Part shown: positions 56,001 to 64,000 of the stretch, one piece after another
Layout of the letters: every line of letters starts with the position of its first letter
How positions within the stretch are numbered: position 1 is the stretch's first letter
From: Amoebophrya sp. A120
Lineage: Eukaryota > Sar > Dinophyceae > Syndiniales > Amoebophryaceae
Length of the DNA: 64,000 bases
Reading direction: 5' to 3'
Assembly (NCBI GenBank): GCA_905178155.1
Contig: CAJINV010000004.1
Location: 10,585,655-10,649,654 of the forward strand
Notes under the pieces: model-generated
Told to the model about the DNA's origin: nothing
Seen by the model: only the letters and a program-made list of their open reading frames with translations
The model's database searches: none
Position numbers and translations under genes: made by a program

Positions 56001-58740
56001 CGGCGGCGAAAAGAGCTGCTGGGGCATGCGCTGACGGAGGAGGAAAAGTTGTCATCTGCGTCGGAGACGGTGGAGGAGTATTTACCTGCGTTGTACGAGG
56101 CGACGGTGGAGCAGACTCAGCTGTTCTTACAAGAAGAAAAGCGAAATAAAGCGCAGAAGAAGAGGAGGAAGAAGGAGGGTCCTATGGGAGTAGAATCTAA
56201 GTCTGTAAACTCCTCGAAGCACCAGACTGGTGGAACAAGAAACTCACCACTCGACGAAGATCATGTTGAGGAAACGTCTGGTGGTTCATCTGATGCTAAA
56301 AACTCCCGCCCACTTTCCCCGTCGGAAAGAGCGAAGACGCAGCTCGCGCCGCTCGGAGCGAAGACGCCACGACCCGCCTCCCCCACCCGCACCTCGGACG
56401 AGTGGGGCCAGGGCGCGCTGTCCTGGATGCTGAAGAGCACGCGGGCGGGGGACACGATCAACGAATACAAAGGCGTCGACGCATCTCAATCGTCAGAAAT
56501 CATTGGGGAGAAGTCCGAGGATGGCGTGCAGCCCAAATGGGTGGATGTTGAGATGACCACGAGAAGGACCTCGAAGAGCAGTGTAGAAGTCCTGACGCAC
56601 AAGTCAAACAGCAAGGACAGTGTAAGAAGCGAGATTCATCGAGCTGGGACAACTACTACTTTTTCCAGACCGGGCTCTGCGCAGCTCGCTCCGATGGGGA
56701 ACAGCCGTTCATCTACTTCCGGACAAGCAAGACCAAAGAGCGTGTCCTCCTCTTCTCGCGCGACTACAGCAGTGGCGAATAAATTCGGCGTTACAACTTC
56801 TTCATCAAATCCTACCACCGTGACAAAGGAATTGCAGAGTCGTGGCGCAAGGGCTGCAAGCATCGGGAAAGTCTCGGCGAAACAGCCACTGTCTGCGAGA
56901 AGAGAGCAGCTGCAAGTTACCTCCGAAAGAAAACCCCTGCCGCGGACGAACGCGGAGGTATGGGCGGAGTTGCGGAGTTGCTGGGCGCATTTGTCGAAGT
57001 CTACGAATGAGTCCAAAGGAACCGTCGTCAGCGCTGGAAATAATGCGGAGTCTGGGAGTAACGAAGCAGGCGAGGAAAGTGTGATTGCTGCGGGGGAAAA
57101 CGAAAAAATCGGTACGAAGGTGTTTTTGGTTGAAGTCAGCGAGCTTTACTTTCGCAAAATGTGATTAATTTTGATGCAAACTCATGTGCCTCTAGGTCTA
57201 CCTCTACATCATGACTAAACCTAACATTCTGATCCGAACATTGACATGGGTAACATTTTTACATCTTCAGCTACAGCTACTCGAGACGACGAAGCCCTAT
57301 CTGTCGCAGCAGACCCTGCTGCCGCCGACCCAACGGCAACGACTGCGCAAACAGCGCGAGAAGGTGGAACAACAAGCAAAGAGTTCGAGAAAGATTGGAG
57401 CGACAGTCAACTGTATTTGACCGTGGAGCAGCAACTACCTTTAATCCGGCTGAAGCTCCGCGAGCGGTACCACGTGCCCCTGACGGCGTTCCGCGCCTTC
57501 GATTTGGACACTGACAACGTGCTTTGCTTCGAGGAGTTCGCCTACGGTTTTCACGTGAAGTGCGGGTGCAGTGAGGAGTTTGTGGATTCTGTCTGGGAGG
57601 AGATCACGACGGAAACGTCGGGGCAGTTTTGCCGGTTTGTGGATTTTTCGAAGAAATTCTTCCCGAAGGCAAGCTTCGCCGCAGTTAGGAACAACAGATC
57701 TGCGGCAGCCAGAACGGGAGTTGCGAGCGGGGCTGGCGAAACAGCGGGGGGGACCGCGGCAAGTTTTGGAGCTGGTAGTTCACCAGTGCCTCCGGTTGTT
57801 CACCTCTATCAGGTGCGGACTTTGGTACCCTTGCGACTGCGGGAAAAGCCGAAAGTCGCCTCTAAAGAGCTGATGGTGCTGGAAGAGGGGAAGACGTACG
57901 ACGTTTTATCACGTGTAAATACGTCCCCAGCCCAGAGTCAAGATGGGAAGTTTGCCAGACAAATCGACCAGCTTAGGCTGTTGCGCATGACAAGCGTGGC
58001 CTCGTAGTGTACTCGCGTTTAGCTACTGCAGAAGCATCACAGATCTAGCTTAGCGCGCTGGTTTGAGCATGACAAATTTCAAAACACGACTAGAAACTGC
58101 TTCTCATCGGGCTCCGCATGAGAAACATTTTATGCATGCAGATTTGCATTACAACTCTGGGGGGGACGTTTTTACAAATGATACGTTTTCGCAGTACTGG
58201 GTGAGTGGGTGAACATCCGGACTTGGTGCACCGTGGTGCTGACTATGCATTGCAAATACGTCTGGGTCTGGAAGAGCGTAACTTGTCATGCTAAATCTGG
58301 ATCGTGGAAAAAATTGTGTTGCATGATTACCAAAAGAGCTCCACTTTTGAACAAGTTCAGAGGCAGTTTCTCATGCAGGCAAGGCATGATAGAGATCTCA
58401 CAGAACCTGTCATGCTAGGCCGTGCATGCCAGAACGCGTGGGTCATAATAAACCTGCATGACAAAGAAACCTAGCAATCTTCCAGACCCAGACATTTTTG
58501 CATTTGATACTGACCGACGAGGGGCAGCTAGAGGTTGACGAGGAGGAAGAGGGGAGAGGCACAGGAGCAGGAGGTCTGAGAACAACAAGCGCTGGATCCT
58601 CATCTCTGTTCAACATCACCAATGCGTCATCTACACCCAGCAGTCAGAAAGTCGTTAGAACGAAGGAGATTCCGGTAGATGGCTGGGCGCTGCGCCGGCA
58701 GGGACCCATGAACTTCGTTGAGCGGATCTACGCTTCTTGA
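53007..58740 (+). CDS. Unrecognised multidomain protein (C2-like, coiled coil, EF-hand-like, SH3-like)
   Basis: Exons 53007-53851, 54108-54157, 54382-54422, 54690-57111, 57271-57906, 58189-58243 and 58515-58740 give 1424 aa. The start is ATG 53007; earlier codons of the frame lack an ATG in good context. The N-terminus (MWLIAIEVEPPTS, LHVMVWSGFD, WVTLPLPKG, QVRLRFA) has the spacing of a C2 domain. The centre is Ser/Thr/Arg-rich and disordered with charged coiled-coil stretches. FRAFDLDTDNVLCFEEF resembles an EF-hand loop, and RTLVPLRLREKPKVAS with restored YDVFAVLGEWVNIRTW resembles an SH3-like fold. Five introns are introners; 57112-57270 is GT-AG. Alternatively ATG 57246, giving MGNIF, could start a separate myristoylated EF-hand protein. 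Confidence 0.65.
53852..54102 (+). mobile_element. Introner element, family A (251 bp)
   Basis: Flanks are TCGTC and TTGTC (one mismatch). Left end TATCAACCGCAAATATG. Restored reading REKYSSRSPSPTKRR. Confidence 0.9.
54158..54376 (+). mobile_element. Introner element, family H (219 bp, singleton)
   Basis: Direct repeat TGTCA (54153-54157 and 54377-54381). Ends TATGACAGCGCACAAGTCCC and its imperfect inverse GGGGGAGTTGTTGTGCACTTTCATA share CTCATTTG inside. Only 50 and 41 exon bases separate it from family A copies on both sides. Confidence 0.88.
54423..54684 (+). mobile_element. Introner element, family A (262 bp), reverse orientation
   Basis: Direct repeat CAGGA (54418-54422 and 54685-54689), between codons. 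Restored reading LDALGAGGGTIITTG. Interior opposite to 37239. Confidence 0.92.
57907..58183 (+). mobile_element. Introner element, family B (277 bp)
   Basis: Direct repeat CGTTT (57902-57906 and 58184-58188). The termini TATCACGTGTAAATACG and TTTTTACAAATGATA are diverged. Same orientation as 16543. Confidence 0.9.
58244..58509 (+). mobile_element. Introner element, family A (266 bp)
   Basis: Direct repeat CTGAC (58239-58243 and 58510-58514). Left end TATGCATTGCAAATACG. A 55-base exon separates it from the family B copy. Restored reading WCTVVLTDEGQLEVDE. Confidence 0.92.
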
Positions 58741-59355
58741 ATATGGGATAAAAATAGAAGCAACAAATAAGCAATGCTTGTCGTGCAAATGCGCAAGGGC
58801 ATTTGGAATGGCCGCGGCCCCTTTGAATGCGCGAATAGCTTGGTTCTGTTTTGTACTAAACTTCTGGTTGATGTCTAGATCTCGAGGTAGATGAGACGTT
58901 GACATTTCGTCGTCGTGACCCTTCGCCACCAGTTCTTCCCACATTTTTGCCGTCGTGATTTCATCGTACTATCGTAGGAGGTTCATTTTCAACTTCGAAT
59001 GTTCACCTGCTTCATCGCTGGAAAGCAACGTGTTATCGTCTTTTGTCGGTAATAAATTTTGTGGTCGAGAAAAAAAGCCGGGTCGAAAAGTGGACCGCAA
59101 AACAGACCGCGTGTTGTAAGTATTTCCTGTTGATGTAGGAGAAATGTCTACTTGCTGGCACTTGCGTCGGCAAAACAGCATCCGTTCTCGAAAACTGACT
59201 CACAAATACAGCATTCTCCAGTGCGGTCTTTTTTTCGCAAAAAGAGAAGAGCCAGCAACACAATACTACAAATTGCTTGCTTCGGGATTTTTTTCATGAT
59301 CTGCTTGCTTCGGGTTCGTTTTCACTTTTAATTTGGATAGAAATACATCAACATC
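58741..59355. other. Intergenic, no gene recognised
   Basis: Two minus-strand ORFs of 70-105 codons lack any domain. GCTTGTCGTGCAAATGCGCAAGG near 58780 resembles introner interior words but has no termini. Confidence 0.55.
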
Positions 59356-61070
59356 ATGGCCTCTGCGACGAGCAAGACGGCTCTGACTGGCGGTTCTTAC
59401 GAGCGGATCGACCAAGAGCAGCACATCCTCGACGCCCAGCGACATTACGAGCAGCAAGACTCGCACACGCCCGATGCCGAGCATCCCATCCCGTTGCACG
59501 AACTTGGGAACCGGAGTGTCACCGTTTATAACAACGTCGAGCAGGAGGCCATTGAGAAGGTACTGACCGTCGTCGACAGGATCGCGGACAAGCGGCGAGA
59601 GGACGGGTTGACGGAAGTGTTCTTCGCCCTGGGGGTGCTCAACCTGATCCTGATCACCTTTACCTTCGGCGCCTTTCCGGAGCACTTCTGGGTGCTGTTC
59701 GTGTGTGAAGGGTGTGTTTTGTTTCCGCTTCGGTTGTACAAGATGGAGCAGGCGCGGCCGAAGCAGACGCCGTCGTGGCTGGAGTTCTGTTGGGTCATGA
59801 ACTTTTCTGGCTTCGTGTACCTGTTTCTGCTCGCTCTGGACAAGCACGGGATGCACGATGCCAACATTATCGGGGACTTTCTGTCCAAGTCCACGCGGGA
59901 AGAGATCTTCGTGGTGACGTGGGCGGTAGCGACGGGACCTCTGCTCGGAGCGGTCATTGCGCTACAAAACGCCATCGTATAGATATCTGAATGCTCCTTA
60001 TTTTTACGTAGTAGATAGAGCTGTTCGTTGACTTTTCTGAATCAGAGTGGCGCTTTTGCTAGTCATTTTTCCTGCTGGAGTTTTTTTTGTAGTGAAAAAA
60101 GAAAACAAAACTATGAAACTACGCAACCTCTTTCTTTGTCTTTCTTAAGAAAATTCTTGATCCGCAAAAAAAAATAGATCTTTCACGACGTGAACAACCT
60201 GAATTCCGTCTTCATTCACTTTTTCCCGGCGCTCGTGTGCTTCACGCTCCGCTGGCGGTCGGAGGCGGTGCGGAAGGCGTGGCCGACGATGTTTGAGCTG
60301 GATTACTTCGACAAGATCACCACTTTCCACATCTGCACTTCCCTCGTAGTGGTCTACGTATTCTGGTTGATTCCCTACTCCCTCTGGATGTTGGTGTACG
60401 GCATGAAGATGCCGCAAAGGGGGGTGTACGAAACCGTGTTCCACTACAATATGCGCGGGGGCTTCCACAAAAAGACGGGACGGTTGTTCGGAAGAAGCCC
60501 AGCGGAGATACAACGCCGGCTGGAGCAGCAGGACTGGGTCTGGCACCAGGTATCAAGGAAAAGCTTGCCGCGTCGCGATCATTTATCGGCAATCTTGCAT
60601 TACTAAGTACACCAGAAAACTTAAACTACACGAACTGTACCTATGCAGCAAAATGCATCACAGTCTTCAAATTTCATACGGATTCACAAAGATTTCCCTC
60701 GTGATGTTTGCAAAATACAAGAAGCAGTAGAAGAAGTCGTTGTACTAAAAATGCTTCGGAAGATTTGATGTCATGCAAATAAACCGGCAAAATAGTCTGA
60801 GTGTGACGAACATCTCTTTTCCTTCCATACTCGGACTTCCTCGTTTACCAATTTCTCCAGCTCTGCCTCACCTTTGCGTCCGGCTGGACCTTCTCCGTGC
60901 TGTGTTTTCAGTCGGAGTACTTGCACGGTTCGGTGCTGCTCCTAACCCTGTTGTCGAGTGTGTACCACGGATCCAGGCGGTACACCTACATCATCCTCAA
61001 GTCCTACGGCGACGGGATACGAAAGGAGGCCGGGATTCGGCAAGAGAATGCGTCGAAAGCTGCGTTGTAG
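59356..61070 (+). CDS. GPC1-type glycerophosphocholine acyltransferase (DUF2838)
   Basis: Exons 59356-59976, 60178-60549 and 60861-61070 give 400 aa. The family acylates glycerophosphocholine with acyl-CoA to lysophosphatidylcholine and sits in the ER membrane. Sequence signs are several membrane helices (FFALGVLNLILITFTFGAF; FCWVMNFSGFVYLFLLAL; VTWAVATGPLLGAVIAL), the family stretch LNSVFIHFFPALVCFTLRW after the first intron, and a closing YHGSRRYTYI. Length matches the family. Both introns are GT-AG with GTAT donors, and no introner is present, which is unusual among the larger genes here. The second intron (60550-60860) contains introner-like words such as GATGTCATGCAAA. Confidence 0.82.
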
Positions 61071-61834
61071 TAGTCCTGCAAAAGTTGGGATTTCATTTGG
61101 AGAATTGCATTTGTTTCGATTGTACCAAAGGAAGTTGTAAAGTAAAAGTAATGAAATGTTGTTGTGCCTCGATGTAGCAACTGCAACAATAGCGGAGCTC
61201 GAAAAGCTACGGGTTGTTACTCTCTTCACAACGAACGGGCGGGATGTAAATGTAGGATTGAAAGCGATTCACTTTGTTTCTACTTCCTCCGGCGGTTTCA
61301 ACCGCTGTAATACATACCGAAATTCAGCAGTTTCGATGTCAAAAATATGAGGGTGCGCAGCACATCGATCTCCGACAAGGTTTTAGACGTTCTTCCGCCA
61401 TCGCGGCCCAGCTGGTGTAGTGATTTGTTTGTGAGTGTTCCTGGGTAGTTCTCTGCCTCTCTCATCGTGAACATCGTTTCATTTCGCAGCTGGACCTCCT
61501 GGCAGCACCCGTATCAGCAGTTAGGACAAAAGCCCGGACGAGATTGTCGTGGTTAGAAATTGCGAGCATGGATAGGTGTAGTAACCATGGTAGCGAGTAA
61601 GCGGCTGTGGCTGAACAGGTTTATCGCTTGAGGAATTCAAATGCAAAATCAAACAAAGCCACTGTATAGGAAGTCTGACCGCACGCGCACGCTACTTTGA
61701 AATAACAGGAGGAAAGTTTGTAGTGGCCGTGCAACAAGGAATCAAAAAATACTTATACTGAACGACCTCTGTAGATTTTTTACAGCTCCTACGCAAGAGT
61801 CAACTCCACACAGCAAAGAATCACAAAACAAAAA
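61071..61834. other. Intergenic, no gene recognised
   Basis: AT-rich, with only short open frames on both strands and no introner termini. The final 40 bases are A-rich and lead to the next ATG. Confidence 0.6.
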
Positions 61835-64000
61835 ATGGCCGACGACCCCATGAATATCGACGACGTCGGCTATATTCCGGCCGAGATCCGGGAGCAGACG
61901 GCAGGGTACGGGAACCGGAACGTGAAACAGGAGCCGCAGTACAGCAGCAACCAAAACGGCTATGCAACGAGGAAACTGTGTGCAGTGTAAGTCTTTAAAA
62001 ATGCATGACAGGATTTGTCTGCCATGCAGAACATATTTCTCATGCTGTCACCGGAAGACACCTACACTAACACAGTTTTTTTTTTATTGGAGAGCGGCGC
62101 GTCCGCGTCGTCGTCGTCGTCCAATGTGCGTCTGTTTGGCGGCGGCGGACTGGCGAGGCCGAACGTGAAAGAGGAAAGCAATTTGTCGGGTATGGTGGGC
62201 AACAACGACGGAGACCATCGTGAGAACAACGGCAACGACGGTAGTGCTCCCGCAAATTTGCAAGACGGCAGCAAGGCCAAGTCGGAGAACAAGTTGCTAT
62301 CTGGCAATTTGGACGAGAATGACATCGAAGATCAGGCAGCGAAGAAGAACGAGGAGAAAAAGCGTAAGGCACAGCGGAAAATGTATCCCAAAGGAAAGTA
62401 CACCCAAACTAGAAAAAAAAAAATTGTAAGTATGTATTTTTTTGAGAAAGTGTTGGTGTACTTTTCTGGAGGATAGAATGCCCACCTTGAAGCGGTCAAA
62501 GTTTCTGGATCCGAAAAACGGCATCTGGAAGATCAAAAACGAATTCGCTTCGCTCATGATCGAGCCTAGAAAGATTGACGAGGCAAAAATAAAAATTTTC
62601 AACAAGTCCGCGATCGACCTGCAAGAGGCAGCCAAGAAACACAAGTGCTACTGGAAATCCCACGACGCCAAGCCACACGAAATCATCTACGACATCGGGA
62701 AACGGGTATTTTTCCGTAGGGGGCCCTTTAATCCATGAAAGGAATGTAGTACAGCTGCTGCTGCACCCCCATGATCAAGAAGGTCAGACCGCAGGAGAAC
62801 AAGCATGAAAGTAGAAATTGTTACTTCAATTAGATCAAATGCAAAACAACTACAGGTATCCCTGACAGCAATCCACTTTACGTTACGTGGGTGCGACAAG
62901 GACAATATCAGCTACAATCCGAAGGGCGTGTCCGTCTCTTACGCACAAGAAAAAGAGCTCGCTCCCGACGCCCAGGCCTCCTGGTTGCCCGCGAAGAGAG
63001 TCTTCTGCCCGAAGGAAAATAAGGAGCTCGAGGTACTCGCATTTTGGGTTTTCTTTGGAAGTAGCAGCAAAAATATTTGAATCAGATAATCCTTTCGTGC
63101 TGGCTTATTAGAAAATTTTGCACCAACAAGACGTGTCTTTTACATCTTACATATATCTCCATCTTCCCTCTAACAACCAACACGAAAGGTTTCCTGGCGA
63201 TGCGAAGTGCCAGCGAGGTACTGATATCAAAGGGAAAAGTGCCTGTACACCAGGACCTGGATGCAATTGTCTTGCAAAAATTCTCAATGGAAACACTCCC
63301 TATTTTCTTGCAGGTGAAAAACATCAGCACAAGTTTTTCATTCAGAATAAGTAGAAAAATCTGCGAGTGCGTTGAGCAACAGTGGAGCTTGGCATGTCAA
63401 TAGGTGCTTTGCGCGCCTAGAATCTTAATCATGAAGCTGCCGAGTCCTTTGATGCAATAGAAAAAGTTAGTACCGGAGCGCCGTAATTCTTTTTTTCACC
63501 TGAGAAAAAGTTCGGAGCGCCCGAGGATGTATGACAGCGATGGCTTCGGTCCGCCTGGCTCCGCTACCTGGGTGGCGGCCTGACCGTCTGCGGAAGAAGT
63601 TCCAAAAGCAGGTTTGGCGTGGTTCGTGGCTCCTGCAATCGGATGCACAAGACAAAAAGTTTCCATTTGCAAACTGGGCATGATCTGATAAGATATGTTC
63701 CACTTCTTCTGGAGGGGATGCGGCACACCTTTTCACTATGATAACTAGCGGGTAGAATTCGAGCAGGCGTGGGACGACGCGCCGCACATGATCATCAGTG
63801 CCTGCAAGCTGATGGAGGCTAACAAGAAAGAATTCGGTAAGAAGGGCAACGAGTACGAGGATTTGTTCCAGATTTTGGATTATTTCCGAAAGTTCGCCAA
63901 ATCCTGCGACCAGAACCTGCATTTAGAGGATTTCATTCGGCACAGCGAGAACACTATCCGAAGTTGTAAAAACGTGCCCACCGCGGCCTCGCGAAAGGCA
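61835..64000 (+). CDS. Unrecognised gene, 3' end beyond window
   Basis: Proposed exons: 61835-61986, 62095-62425, 62472-62705, 62856-63032, 63188-63217 and 63749-63954, then an introner cut by the window edge. The start is ATG 61835 (MADDPMNIDDVGYIP). Exon 2 is Asn/Asp/Lys-rich and disordered; later exons look folded (YWKSHDAKPHEIIYDIG; FEQAWDDAPHMIISACKLME; FQILDYFRKFAKSCDQ). The 62426-62471 intron is only 46 bases. The junction 63033-63187 keeps frame only if its boundary is not strictly GT-AG, so exon 5 is doubtful. No family was recognised. Confidence 0.5.
63225..63743 (+). mobile_element. Candidate larger introner-like element inside an intron (519 bp)
   Basis: Ends TATCAAAGGGAAAAGTG and, inverted, TATCATAGTGAAAAGG share the TATC-N6-AAAA pattern. 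Flanks ACTGA and ACTAG match poorly as a direct repeat. The surrounding intron 63218-63748 is GT-AG, and removal with a 5-bp repeat would not keep the frame, so this copy may have shifted to ordinary splicing. Confidence 0.4.
63955..64000 (+). mobile_element. Introner element, family B, left end only
   Basis: TATCCGAAGTTGTAAAAACG followed by TGCCCACC is a family B left terminus, after exon sequence ending CACAGCGAGAACAC. The right end and second flanking repeat lie outside the window. Confidence 0.65.

Noticed and set aside
4981-58509. A recurring peptide (KCKNVWVWK, QMQKCLGLE) in many ORFs on both strands
   Set aside because: It is the translation of the family A terminus read through from exons, not a protein family.
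4645-58509. CRISPR array or simple dispersed repeat cluster
   Set aside because: The repeated blocks are inverted pairs at element ends, irregularly spaced by coding exons, not regularly spaced direct repeats.
4645-58509. Assignment of the introners to a named transposon superfamily by target size
   Set aside because: A 5-bp duplication occurs in several groups and the ends match none I can name; no transposase is in the window. The copia integrase also gives 5-bp duplications, but these elements have no LTRs.
1-64000. Ciliate-type altered genetic code
   Set aside because: All restored reading frames are free of TAA, TAG and TGA until their ends, and all three serve as stops.

Overview
This window is nuclear DNA of a eukaryotic protist, most likely an alveolate and probably a syndinian dinoflagellate such as an Amoebophrya-type parasite. 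The assignment is inference from gene style and intron type; no marker gene settles it. All thirteen coding units read on the + strand, the standard code is used (TAA, TAG and TGA all end genes), and several genes encode motile-cilium or myosin-related proteins.

Layout. 1-3894 is the pol part of a Ty1/copia retrotransposon, followed by its presumed 3' LTR. Then come: the 3' end of an unrecognised gene (4497-5482); a UNC-45/UCS myosin chaperone (6213-10929); a fusion of a DCC thiol-oxidoreductase domain with a lipase-maturation-factor membrane protein (11653-17293); a CorA-type metal transporter (18575-22731); two unrecognised large proteins (23337-26160 and 26476-30897); a small cold-shock-domain protein beside a 39-bp minisatellite (32038-32660); a Dpy-30-motif axonemal protein (33579-38474); a complete 26-exon SPAG17/PF6 central-pair protein (39409-51551); an unrecognised C2/EF-hand/SH3-like protein (53007-58740); a GPC1-type glycerophosphocholine acyltransferase (59356-61070); and a gene running off the right edge (61835 onward).

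The main discovery is in how the genes are interrupted. Besides ordinary GT-AG introns, the coding sequences carry 35 complete short elements of 175-328 bp, about 9.4 kb or 15% of the window. They have terminal inverted repeats and are flanked by 5-bp direct repeats: 27 of the 35 pairs are identical and 8 differ at one base. Removing each element with one copy of its 5-bp repeat restores an open reading frame every time, and whole-gene exon sums come out divisible by three. They are introner elements: non-autonomous DNA transposons acting as introns. There are at least seven sequence families, A to D, E, G and H. Five families share a terminal code, TATC, six variable bases, then an A-tract at positions 11-15, followed by a family-specific block; G and H fit it only loosely. 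The same families occur in both orientations, and only two of the junctions I examined could be GT-AG, so recognition probably depends on the stem formed by the two ends rather than on normal splice-site sequence. Related introners have, as I recall, been reported from Amoebophrya. The shared terminal architecture, family diversity and orientation independence are the parts worth pursuing.

The gene order is not an operon. Dpy-30 protein and SPAG17 are adjacent axoneme genes and hold most of the introners, while the 26476-30897 gene and the GPC1 gene have none. Exon boundaries were worked out by hand from frame, splice motifs and repeat pairs, without transcript data.
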